Shown in pieces: positions 8,721 through 15,427 of a DNA stretch of 15,427 bases. Origin of the DNA: Betaproteobacteria bacterium (GTDB taxonomy: Bacteria; Pseudomonadota; Gammaproteobacteria; Burkholderiales; SG8-39). Location: contig JAABRB010000047.1 in assembly GCA_011391185.1 (NCBI GenBank), positions 1 to 15,427 on the forward strand, written 5' to 3'. A model generated the notes under the pieces. The model saw only the letters and a program-made list of their open reading frames with translations, was not told where the DNA came from and did not search any database. Both the position numbers and the translations under genes were made by a program. The first letter of the stretch is position 1, and each line of letters begins with the position of its first letter.

Positions 8721-9752
8721 ATGGCTACATCAGCTAAACGAAAAACCGCAGCGGCGCCCGCTGCGGACTCGGATATCGACCGCGACACGCGCCTCCGCCT
8801 CTACCGGCTGCTGCTCGAGCTCAGGTGCTGCGAAAAGCGCGCCTACGATCTCTTCCTGCAGAACCTCATCAAGGGGACCAGTCACCTCGCGCTCGGCCAG
8901 GAGGCTATTGCCGCGGCGTTCGGCGTCGCGATGCGTCCCGACGACTGGACGTTCTGCACGTACCGTGGGCATGCCCACACCCAGGCGCGCGGCGCATCGA
9001 TGACGGGCGTGCTCGGCGAGCTGATGGGCCGGGTATGCGGGCTGCTCAAGGGCAAGGGCGGGTCGATGCACCTCACGGACGTCGAAAAGGGCGCAATGGG
9101 TTCGTATGCGATTGTCGGGGCCCATCTGCCGATTGCCGTCGGCGCCGCGTGGTCCGCGCAGTATCGCGGCACCGAGCAGGTGGCGGTCTGCTTCTTTGGC
9201 GACGGTACGACCAACATCGGCGCGTTTCACGAAGCCCTGAATCTCGCCGTCGTGTGGAAGCTTCCGGTCGTATTCGTGTGCGAGAACAATCTCTACATGG
9301 AGTACACGCCGATCAGCGCCGTGACTGCCGTCGAGCATCCGGCGGCCGACCGGGCGTCCGCCTACGGCCTGGAGTCCATCATCGTTGACGGCAATGATGC
9401 GGACGCCGTCTATCACGTGGCCCAGACGGCGCTTGCCAAGGCCCGCGCGGGGAAGGGTCCCAGTCTGATCGAGGCCAAGACGTACCGCCACAGCGGGCAC
9501 TCGCGGGCGGATCCCGCGAAGTACCGGCCCGCCGGCGAACTGGAGAAGTGGCTCGAACGCGATCCGCTCAAGATCTATCGCGAGCGCCTCACGAAACTCG
9601 GCGTTCCCGCCAAGACGCTCGACGACATGGAGGCCGCGGCGATGCGGCTGGTCGAGGAGGCCACCGATGCCGCGCGCGCCTCACCGCCCCCGCCGCTGGA
9701 GCTGATCGAGCAGGATGTCTGGGCCGATGGAGGTGCAGCATGGCGGAACTGA
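8721..9752 (+). CDS. Thiamine-pyrophosphate-dependent dehydrogenase E1 component, alpha subunit
   Basis: This is the alpha subunit of a heterotetrameric E1 of the pyruvate/2-oxoacid/acetoin dehydrogenase class, which decarboxylates or cleaves its substrate on thiamine pyrophosphate and passes the acyl group to lipoate. The TPP motif runs from GDG (160-162) to NN (189-190). CTYRGHAH (79-86), KGKGGSMHL (110-118) and the YRHSGHSRADP loop (255-265) are characteristic. Length from this start is 343 residues. An in-frame ATG at 8664 has a stronger ribosome site (AGGAAGGA, 7 nt away) and would add 19 residues without recognisable homology, so the start is uncertain. Overall it resembles acetoin dehydrogenase AcoA as much as PdhA; the true substrate is open. 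The E1-beta gene overlaps its 3' end by 13 nt. Confidence 0.93.
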   Translation: MATSAKRKTAAAPAADSDIDRDTRLRLYRLLLELRCCEKRAYDLFLQNLIKGTSHLALGQEAIAAAFGVAMRPDDWTFCTYRGHAHTQARGASMTGVLGELMGRVCGLLKGKGGSMHLTDVEKGAMGSYAIVGAHLPIAVGAAWSAQYRGTEQVAVCFFGDGTTNIGAFHEALNLAVVWKLPVVFVCENNLYMEYTPISAVTAVEHPAADRASAYGLESIIVDGNDADAVYHVAQTALAKARAGKGPSLIEAKTYRHSGHSRADPAKYRPAGELEKWLERDPLKIYRERLTKLGVPAKTLDDMEAAAMRLVEEATDAARASPPPPLELIEQDVWADGGAAWRN

Positions 9753-10717
9753 CTTATCGGGACGCCGTCGCCGCCGGCATTGCGCAGGAGATGCGCCGCG
9801 ACGAGCGGGTCGTGTTCCTCGGCGAGGACGTTGCAGCAGCAGGCGGAGTGTTCAAGACGACCGTCGGACTTTTCGAGGAATTCGGGCCGAAGCGCGTGCG
9901 CGACACCCCGATCTCCGAGCAGGCCATCATCGGCGCGGCGATGGGCGCGGCAATGACCGGCTTGCGCCCGATCGCGGAAATCATGTTCTCGGACTTCTTC
10001 GCCGTCTGCTGGGATCTCGTGGTCAACCAGATCGCCAAGACGCGCTACATGACGGCCGGACAGATCAAGATTCCGCTTGTGATACGCGCTGCAAACGGCG
10101 GTGGCGTGCGTTTCGGCGCCCAGCATTCGCAGAGCGTGGAGAACTGGGCGATGGCGATTCCCGGGCTGAAAGTCGTGGCGCCATCAACCCCGGCCGATGT
10201 AGTGGGGCTCATGGCCGCAGCCGTGCGCAGCGACGACCCGGTGATCTTCTTCGAGCACAAGTTTCTCTTCGGCAACAAGGGGAACGTGCCCGATGGCGAG
10301 CACGTGGATGAATTGGGGGTCGCGAAGGTGCTCCGTGAGGGTAAGGACGCCACGATCGTCGCGCTCGCCGCGATGGTGCCGCGGGCGCTCGAGGCCGCGA
10401 CGACGCTCGAGGCCCAACACGGCATTTCCGCAACAGTCGTCGATGTGCGCTCGCTCGTGCCGCTCGACACCCGGACGATCCTCGCGCAGGTGGCAAAGAC
10501 TGGCCGGATGTTCACGGTCGAGGAAAATCCGCGACTCTGCGGCTGGGGCGCAGAAATCGCCTCGATCGTGGCCGAAGAGTGTTTCTACGATCTGGACGGA
10601 CCGATCGTGCGCATCACCACGCCGCACTTGCCGCTGCCGAGCGCCGATTCGCTCGAGGACGCGACGATCCCCACCGCGGCACGCATTGTCGAGACCATCC
10701 GCAAGTCGATGGGTTGA
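9740..10717 (+). CDS. 2-oxoacid/acetoin-type dehydrogenase E1 component, beta subunit
   Basis: The 325-residue protein is the partner of the alpha subunit just upstream and overlaps it by 13 nt, so the two are translationally coupled; GGAGG lies within the alpha gene 6-7 nt before the ATG. Hallmarks of transketolase-like beta subunits are FLGEDVAAAGGVFKTT (28-43), the RDTPISEQAIIGAAMGAA segment near 55-72, IMFSDF (81-86), GAQHSQ near 127-132 and PGLKVVAPSTPAD near 141-153. The C-terminal domain (VVDVRSLVPLD) is the usual transketolase C domain. It completes the TPP site at the alpha/beta interface. The separate alpha and beta chains set this complex apart from the single-chain AceE pyruvate dehydrogenase common in proteobacteria. 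Confidence 0.95.
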   Translation: MAELTYRDAVAAGIAQEMRRDERVVFLGEDVAAAGGVFKTTVGLFEEFGPKRVRDTPISEQAIIGAAMGAAMTGLRPIAEIMFSDFFAVCWDLVVNQIAKTRYMTAGQIKIPLVIRAANGGGVRFGAQHSQSVENWAMAIPGLKVVAPSTPADVVGLMAAAVRSDDPVIFFEHKFLFGNKGNVPDGEHVDELGVAKVLREGKDATIVALAAMVPRALEAATTLEAQHGISATVVDVRSLVPLDTRTILAQVAKTGRMFTVEENPRLCGWGAEIASIVAEECFYDLDGPIVRITTPHLPLPSADSLEDATIPTAARIVETIRKSMG

Positions 10718-10726
10718 GGAGAAGGT

Positions 10727-11962
10727 ATGGATGTCGTAATGCCGCAGCTCGGCGAGACGGTGACCGAAGGCACCGTCGTCACCTGGCACCGCAAGTCCGG
10801 CGACAAGGTGAAGGCGGACGAATTGCTGTTCGACGTCGAAACCGACAAGGTTGCAATGGAGATTCCGGCGCCCGCCACCGGCGTCCTGAAGGAAATCCTC
10901 GTCGCGGAAGGTGAAACCGTCGCAGTCGGCACGCGGCTCGCCGTGATCGAGGTGGTGGGCGTTGTCGCAACCGCAGCCGCATCGGCGGCACCCGCGCGAG
11001 CATCGGGCACGCCGGCGTCGGGCGGAGAGGCCGCCCCGAGTCGGCCGGATGCCGTGGCGCAATCCGCAGATGGGGATCTCCCGCTCTCACCGGTCGTGCG
11101 CCGCCTGCTCGCCGAACACAACCTCGATCCGTCAAAGATCAACGGGACCGGCCGGGGTGGACGCATCACGCGCGAAGATGTCCTCGCAGTGGTCGATGGC
11201 GGGGCGAAAGCTGCTGCCGCGCCGGCCAGGGCGCCGCAAACCGGCGGAAAAAGCGGCGCGGTCGTGCCGCTCAGCCGGATTCGCAAGCAGATCGGCGCGC
11301 ACATGGTGCGCTCCAAGGCCACCAGCCCCCACGTGCTGCAGGCGGTCGAGGTCGACTTTCACGCGATTGAAGCCGTGCGTAGTGCACGCGGCAAGGCGTG
11401 GCGGGATCGCGAGGGATTCGGGCTGACCTATCTTCCCTTCATCGCCCGGGCGGCGATCGACGCAATCGCGGATTTTCCCCGCATCAACGCCTCGATCGAC
11501 GGGGACAATCTCGTCGTGCATCCGCAGGTTCACCTCGGCATTGCCGTCGATCTCGGATTCGAAGGATTGATGGTGCCGGTGATCCGGGAAGCTTCGGGAA
11601 AATCCGTCGCAGATCTGGCGCGCGCCATTCACGCGTTTGCCAATCGCGCGCGCGGTGGCTCGATTGCGCCCGATGATCTTGCGGGCGGAACCTATACCAT
11701 CTCGAACTCCGGACCCTTCGGCACGCTCATCACTGCGCCGATCATCAACCAGCCGCAGGTCGCGATCCTGTCGACCGACGGCGTGCGCAAGAAACCGGTG
11801 GTCGTGGAGAGCGCGTCGGGTGACGCTATTGCAATCCGCCCGGTGGGCGTGCTTGCGCAGTCCTTCGACCATCGCGCTTTCGACGGCGCGTACTCGGCGG
11901 CCTTCCTCAAGCGTCTGCGCGAAATCATCGAGACGCGGGACTGGTCGGGCGCAATCGACTGA
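10727..11962 (+). CDS. Dihydrolipoamide acyltransferase (E2) component
   Basis: The 411-residue protein has the full E2 layout: one lipoyl domain (1-77) with the lipoylation Lys41 in ETDKVAM, an Ala/Pro-rich linker (about 78-117), a peripheral-subunit-binding domain (about 119-155, SPVVRRLLAEHNLD then GRITREDV), a second linker, and the acyltransferase core (about 178-411) with catalytic DHRAFDG (His382, Asp386). It receives the acyl group from the E1 pair encoded just upstream (9-nt gap, ribosome site GGAGAAGG) and gives it to coenzyme A. No E3 dihydrolipoamide dehydrogenase gene follows, so the complex probably borrows E3 from another locus. A single lipoyl domain is usual for the branched-chain and acetoin classes. 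Confidence 0.95.
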   Translation: MDVVMPQLGETVTEGTVVTWHRKSGDKVKADELLFDVETDKVAMEIPAPATGVLKEILVAEGETVAVGTRLAVIEVVGVVATAAASAAPARASGTPASGGEAAPSRPDAVAQSADGDLPLSPVVRRLLAEHNLDPSKINGTGRGGRITREDVLAVVDGGAKAAAAPARAPQTGGKSGAVVPLSRIRKQIGAHMVRSKATSPHVLQAVEVDFHAIEAVRSARGKAWRDREGFGLTYLPFIARAAIDAIADFPRINASIDGDNLVVHPQVHLGIAVDLGFEGLMVPVIREASGKSVADLARAIHAFANRARGGSIAPDDLAGGTYTISNSGPFGTLITAPIINQPQVAILSTDGVRKKPVVVESASGDAIAIRPVGVLAQSFDHRAFDGAYSAAFLKRLREIIETRDWSGAID

Positions 11963-11982
11963 TCGCCGGAGGCACTGTTGGG

Positions 11983-12012
11983 CCGGCGCCGCGAATCGCA
12001 CACGTGCGCCGG
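11983..12012 (+). other. Hairpin between the E2 and Gfo/Idh/MocA genes
   Basis: CCGGCGC (11983-11989) pairs with GCGCCGG (12006-12012) over a 16-nt loop in the 88-bp gap. No T run follows. It could modulate message levels within the operon, or be a chance pairing in GC-rich DNA. Confidence 0.3.
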
Positions 12013-12050
12013 ATCGACGCGAAAACCGATCGAAGGGACAAGGAGGACTC

Positions 12051-13073
12051 ATGATCAATGCCGCAATCGTCGGACTCGGCTGGTGGGGCAAGACGCTCGT
12101 GGAGGCCGTTCAGGGCAGCGACGCGATCCGGTTCGTCGCCGGAACGACGCGCACGGTCACGCCGGAGGTGGAAGGATTCGCCCGGGACCAGGGCTTCGTG
12201 CTGCGCGGGAGCTTCGAGGAGCTGTTGAAGGACCGGAAAGTGAATGCCGTGGTCCTCGCCACGCCGCATTCCATGCACGTCCAGCAGATCATCGCGGCGG
12301 CGCGTCGACGCAGGCACATCTTCTGCGAGAAGCCGCTCGCATTGACCCGCACGGAAGCGATCCGCGCCGTCAAGGCGGTGGAGAAGAAGGGCGTGACACT
12401 CGGCCTGGGGTACAACCGGCGCTTGCACCCCGCCATGACGGATCTGCGCGAGCGGATTCGCAGCGGAACGCTCGGCACGATCCTGCATGTCGAAGGCACG
12501 ATGAGCTCGCCCAACGCGCTGCTGCTGAAACCCGAGCACTGGCGGGCCAACAGTGAAGAAACTCCCTGCGGAGGGCTGACGCCCATGGGCGTGCATTTCA
12601 TCGACGCCCTGATCGACAATTTCGGCGAGATCGAAGACGTCTACTGCATGAGCATGCGCCGCGCGGTCCAGATCCAAACCGACGACACGACCTCGGTCCT
12701 CTTCCGCATGAAGGAGGGGATGTCCGCCTACCTCGTAACCATGATGGCGACGGGCGGCGGCTTCAGGTTGCAGGTCTACGGTTCCAAGGGTTGGATCCGG
12801 TTCGAGGGCGTGACGCACGTCGCCGGCGCATCTTCGGAGGAACGGCGCACCCGGCTATTCGGCAGCTGCACGTTCCAGCCCGTAAAGGGACCCGCCGAGA
12901 CGTGGGAGGCGGACATCTTCGATACCTCGCGCGCCGCGCTCGAAGCGTTCGCCAGGGCCGCGGAAGGCGGTCCGTCGTTCCCGATCACGACGCAGGAAAT
13001 GATCCACGGTGCGGCGGTCACCGAGGCGATCATCAAATCGGCCGCGGCGGGCAAGACTAAGAAGGTGCAATGA
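12051..13073 (+). CDS. Gfo/Idh/MocA family oxidoreductase
   Basis: The 340-residue protein is a two-domain NAD(P)-dependent oxidoreductase of the glucose-fructose oxidoreductase/inositol dehydrogenase type, acting on sugars, polyols and related hydroxy compounds. Visible motifs are the N-terminal Rossmann motif GLGWWG (8-13), the family signature CEKPLALT (92-99, with Glu93-Lys94-Pro95) and GYNRRLHP (120-127). In GVHFIDAL (180-187), His182 and Asp186 correspond to the catalytic His and Asp of the family. A strong ribosome site AAGGAGG precedes the ATG. The last genes of the cluster (EboE-like and HIBADH-like) follow in the same direction, which suggests work on a common polyol- or sugar-like intermediate. 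The exact substrate is unknown. Confidence 0.92.
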   Translation: MINAAIVGLGWWGKTLVEAVQGSDAIRFVAGTTRTVTPEVEGFARDQGFVLRGSFEELLKDRKVNAVVLATPHSMHVQQIIAAARRRRHIFCEKPLALTRTEAIRAVKAVEKKGVTLGLGYNRRLHPAMTDLRERIRSGTLGTILHVEGTMSSPNALLLKPEHWRANSEETPCGGLTPMGVHFIDALIDNFGEIEDVYCMSMRRAVQIQTDDTTSVLFRMKEGMSAYLVTMMATGGGFRLQVYGSKGWIRFEGVTHVAGASSEERRTRLFGSCTFQPVKGPAETWEADIFDTSRAALEAFARAAEGGPSFPITTQEMIHGAAVTEAIIKSAAAGKTKKVQ

Positions 13074-13152
13074 CGCGCCGCCGATCTTTGTATTTCTGCG
13101 GTACGGCGTGCGCAATGCCGCGCAGGCAATCATTCATTCGAAGGGGTAGCAC

Positions 13153-14349
13153 ATGGATCTAGGCGGCAAGCTCGGGCATCTCACTTACTCGACGCTCGTT
13201 CACCCGGGGGACACCTGGAGCGAGATGTGGGACAGCCTCACGCGCTATGTTCCGGCCGTGAAGAAGCGCTTTTCGCCCGACAAGCGGTTCGGTGTCTCGC
13301 TGCGAATCTCCGGAAAGTCGGCCGCGACGCTGACCGGCGATCCCGATGAGCGCGCCAAGCTCAAGGAGTTTCTCGCCAACAACGACATGTACCTGTTCAC
13401 GGCGAATGCCTTTCCGCATGGCCCCTTCAAGGGCGAGCCCGTCAAGGAGCTCGTCTACGAACCCGACTGGCGCAGCGACGAGCGGGCGAACTACACGATG
13501 ATGGTCGCCGACATCCTGGCGGAGGTCGCGCTTGAGGGGGTTGCCCCGTCCATCCAGAGCCCGCCTTGCGGCTTCAAGCCGCGCGTCACCGGCAGCGACG
13601 TCGTCGATGCCTACACCCGGCAGGTGCTCAAGACCGTTGCGCACCTGGTGAAGCTCGAAGAACGCACCGGCAGGCGGGTGAAGCTCGCGCTCGAGCCGGA
13701 GCCGGCCTGTTTCCTGGAGCTGACCTCCGAAGTCATCGACTACTTCCAGAACCACCTCTACACCGACGCGTCCGCCGCGACTCTTGCGAAGGCAACCGGC
13801 CGTTCGACGAAACAGGCGCACGACGCGCTGCGTCGGTATCTCGGGACGGTCTACGATATCTGCCATCAGGCGGTCGAGTACGAGAACATTGCCGACTCGC
13901 TGAAATCCCTGAAGGGCGCGGGCATTCCGGTGTTCAAGCTCCAGGCGGCAGCGGCGGTCCGGATTCCGGAAGTCAACCAGGATATCGTGAACGCGCTCAA
14001 GGCCTACGACGATCCGGTGTACCTGCATCAGACCATCGAGCACAGGGACGGCAAAACACGGCAGTACATCGATCTGCCGCAGGCATTCGAGGCGTGGGAG
14101 ACGGATCCCGGGCCGCGTGAATGGCGCATTCATTTCCACGTCCCGGTATTCCTCGAGGATCTCGGCGACTTCAAAACGACCCGGTCGGCCATCGAAGAGG
14201 CGCTCAAGGTGCACAAAGCCGACCCGGTCTCCGATCAGGTCGAGATCGAAACCTATACGTGGGACGTTCTGCCCGACCACCTGAAGACCGGCGATATCAC
14301 CGACTACGTGGTGAACGAGTTGGAGTGGGTGAAGGGCGAGCTGACCTAG
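13153..14349 (+). CDS. eboE: EboE-like TIM-barrel (xylose-isomerase-like) protein
   Basis: The 398-residue protein matches, from memory of the family, the metabolite-traffic protein EboE. Features in order are KLGHLTYSTLVHPG (6-19), FTANAFPHG (82-90), YEPDWRSDERANYT (102-115), EPEP (181-184), YDICHQAVEYE (234-244), FKLQAAAAVR (261-270), HFHVP (327-331) and ETYTWDVLP (366-374). These acidic and His residues fall at strand ends of a xylose-isomerase-like barrel and look like a metal-dependent isomerase or epimerase site (Glu181/Glu183, Asp235, His238, Glu366). In cyanobacteria and other bacteria EboE belongs to the ebo/edb cluster with EboA-D and EboF, linked to export of a metabolite; none of those genes is here. 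In this setting a catabolic isomerase role is more likely, by inference. The ATG is preceded by GAAGGGG. Confidence 0.85.
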   Translation: MDLGGKLGHLTYSTLVHPGDTWSEMWDSLTRYVPAVKKRFSPDKRFGVSLRISGKSAATLTGDPDERAKLKEFLANNDMYLFTANAFPHGPFKGEPVKELVYEPDWRSDERANYTMMVADILAEVALEGVAPSIQSPPCGFKPRVTGSDVVDAYTRQVLKTVAHLVKLEERTGRRVKLALEPEPACFLELTSEVIDYFQNHLYTDASAATLAKATGRSTKQAHDALRRYLGTVYDICHQAVEYENIADSLKSLKGAGIPVFKLQAAAAVRIPEVNQDIVNALKAYDDPVYLHQTIEHRDGKTRQYIDLPQAFEAWETDPGPREWRIHFHVPVFLEDLGDFKTTRSAIEEALKVHKADPVSDQVEIETYTWDVLPDHLKTGDITDYVVNELEWVKGELT

Positions 14350-14388
14350 GTAACCCTTGCACAGTTTCCTAATGTTCAGGAGCCGCAT

Positions 14389-15270
14389 ATGAAGGTCGGA
14401 TTCATCGGACTGGGCCGCATGGGCCAGGGAATTGCCGGCCGGGTGGTCGGAGGTGGCCACGAACTCTGCGTGTACAACCGAACCGCGGAGAAGGCGGCGG
14501 GGCTCGTCAAGGCGGGCGCGAAACTTGCGAAAGCGATCGCGGGCGCCTGCGAGGGGCGGGAAGTGGTGATCACCATGCTCGCCCACGACCAGGCGCTGGA
14601 GGAAGTAACACGCGGTGCGGGCGGCCTGCTCGAGTCGCTGCCCAAGGGGGCGATCCACGTTGCCATGGGCACGCACAGCGTCACCGTCACGCGCGCGATC
14701 AGCCAGGCACACGCGGATGCCGGACAGGTTTTCGTCGCGGCGCCGGTGCAGGGCCGCCCGGAGGTTGCCGCCACCGGCCAGATCGGGATTTTTGCGGCCG
14801 GCCCCGCTGATGCAGTCGCGCGCTGCCGGCCGCTGTTCGACGTCATCGGCCGGAAAACGTACGAGGCGGGAACCGATCAGACGACTGCTGCCGCGATCAA
14901 GGTTGCGCACAACATGGTCCTCGGCTGTGCGATCGAGGCGCTCGGCGAGGGGTTCGTGCTCGTGGAGAAATACGGCGTGGCGCGCCAGCTCTTCTACGAG
15001 GTACTCACCGACGTACTCTTCGCATGTCCCGCCTACAAGGGCTATGGCAAGATCATTGCCGACGAAGACTACGATCGCGTCGGCATCACCGCGATTCTCG
15101 GACTCAAGGATGCGAACCTCGCGCTCGACGCTGCGGAGGACGTTGCAGTGCCGCTGCCGAGCGCCAATGTGTGGCGGGAGCGGCTGATCGGCGCGGTTGC
15201 GCACGGACTTGCCGAGAAGGATCAGTCCGCGGTCGCCCATGCACAGGCCAAGGCGAGCGGCTTGCGGTAG
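14389..15270 (+). CDS. NAD(P)-dependent oxidoreductase, beta-hydroxyacid dehydrogenase (HIBADH/GLYR) family
   Basis: The 293-residue protein has the 6-phosphogluconate/3-hydroxyisobutyrate dehydrogenase layout. It shows the Rossmann motif GFIGLGRMG (4-12), YNRT after the second strand (29-32, an Arg that often indicates NADP), and an all-helical C-terminal domain with the catalytic Lys171 and Asn175 in KVAHNMV. The substrate loop, usually DAPVSGG in the family, is AAPVQGR (117-123). The usual Ser-Thr motif is MGTHSVT (93-99), so substrate specificity may differ from known members. Such enzymes reduce or oxidise 3-hydroxyacids or semialdehydes such as tartronate or succinic semialdehyde. It closes the cluster, 39 nt after the EboE-like gene, with ribosome site AGGAG. 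Confidence 0.92.
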   Translation: MKVGFIGLGRMGQGIAGRVVGGGHELCVYNRTAEKAAGLVKAGAKLAKAIAGACEGREVVITMLAHDQALEEVTRGAGGLLESLPKGAIHVAMGTHSVTVTRAISQAHADAGQVFVAAPVQGRPEVAATGQIGIFAAGPADAVARCRPLFDVIGRKTYEAGTDQTTAAAIKVAHNMVLGCAIEALGEGFVLVEKYGVARQLFYEVLTDVLFACPAYKGYGKIIADEDYDRVGITAILGLKDANLALDAAEDVAVPLPSANVWRERLIGAVAHGLAEKDQSAVAHAQAKASGLR

Positions 15271-15298
15271 CGCGGCGCAGGCGCAGCGCATGTTTTTT

Positions 15299-15319
15299 CC
15301 CCTCCTTTTCAAGGAGGGG
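15299..15319. repeat. Perfect hairpin after the last gene
   Basis: CCCCTCCTT (15299-15307) pairs with AAGGAGGGG (15311-15319) around TTC, 28 nt after the last stop codon. A T run lies before it (15293-15298), not after, so it is not a standard terminator for the + strand operon. Its right half is shared with the left arm of the inverted-repeat element. Confidence 0.7.
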
Positions 15320-15425
15320 TGCCGCCGAAGGCGGCGGGGTGGTTGAGGCATTGGTCAGCGCACGGAACCGCTCGCTCTGGAGAGGCTCTGGAACACCACC
15401 CCGGCTGCTGCGCAGCCACCCCTCC
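15313..15425. repeat. Inverted-repeat element with structured 31-nt arms
   Basis: The left arm (15313-15343) and right arm (15395-15425, read on the other strand) share the flanks GGAGGGGTG and CGGGGTGGT. Each arm encloses a 13-nt hairpin with a 3-nt loop, but the stems differ: CCGCC/GGCGG on the left and GCTGC/GCAGC on the right. The 51-nt spacer (15344-15394) has no obvious gene. No transposase is present, so this is a small dispersed intergenic element of REP or MITE style. It may continue beyond the window end. Confidence 0.75.
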
Positions 15426-15427
15426 TC

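Noticed and set aside
15293..15319. Intrinsic terminator of the catabolic cluster
   Set aside because: The T run precedes the hairpin on the + strand, which is the wrong side.
13159..15351. 730-codon open frame on the minus strand
   Set aside because: It overlaps the EboE-like and HIBADH-like genes completely and shows no recognisable domain.

Overview
The window is GC-rich proteobacterial chromosomal DNA. The recA-recX pair, the RecA and RecX sequences and the intergenic repeat style suggest Betaproteobacteria or a close gammaproteobacterial relative. This is an inference from sequence style; no marker here fixes the genus. There are 14 protein genes and no rRNA, tRNA, transposase or CRISPR array.

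Left part (1-4201, + strand): the 3' part of a MEMO-AMMECR1 fusion, followed 18 nt later by its radical-SAM partner. Together these are the AmmeMemoRadiSam system, a conserved trio of unknown physiological role. A 306-bp gap then leads to recA and, directly after it in the same reading frame, recX. Between recX and the next gene lies a small patch of palindromic repeats (4238-4365).

Middle (4387-5498, - strand): a two-gene unit made of a YciI-like small protein and an SDR-family protein. The SDR keeps the nucleotide-binding motif but lacks the Ser-Tyr-Lys catalytic residues.

Right part (5788-15270, + strand): eight co-directional genes that look like one catabolic locus. They encode a MetE-catalytic-domain methyltransferase, a DddP/creatinase-like M24 protein, E1-alpha, E1-beta and E2 of a 2-oxoacid/acetoin-type dehydrogenase complex (no E3), a Gfo/Idh/MocA oxidoreductase, an EboE-like TIM-barrel protein away from any other ebo gene, and a beta-hydroxyacid-dehydrogenase-like oxidoreductase. 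Most of the last six are tightly spaced; E1-alpha and E1-beta overlap. A promoter candidate precedes the methyltransferase gene. A second one, with a consensus -35 box inside a 9-bp inverted repeat, precedes the M24 gene. A plausible reading is alkyl transfer or C-X cleavage, followed by oxidation and isomerisation of a polyol- or sugar-like carbon skeleton, ending in oxidative decarboxylation of a 2-oxoacid. The substrate cannot be read from sequence. I do not recognise this gene combination as a described pathway; it is the best candidate here for something new.

The window ends in an inverted-repeat element (15313-15425). Its two 31-nt arms share flanks but carry different internal hairpins, each perfectly paired. 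A partial relative lies at 4341-4365.
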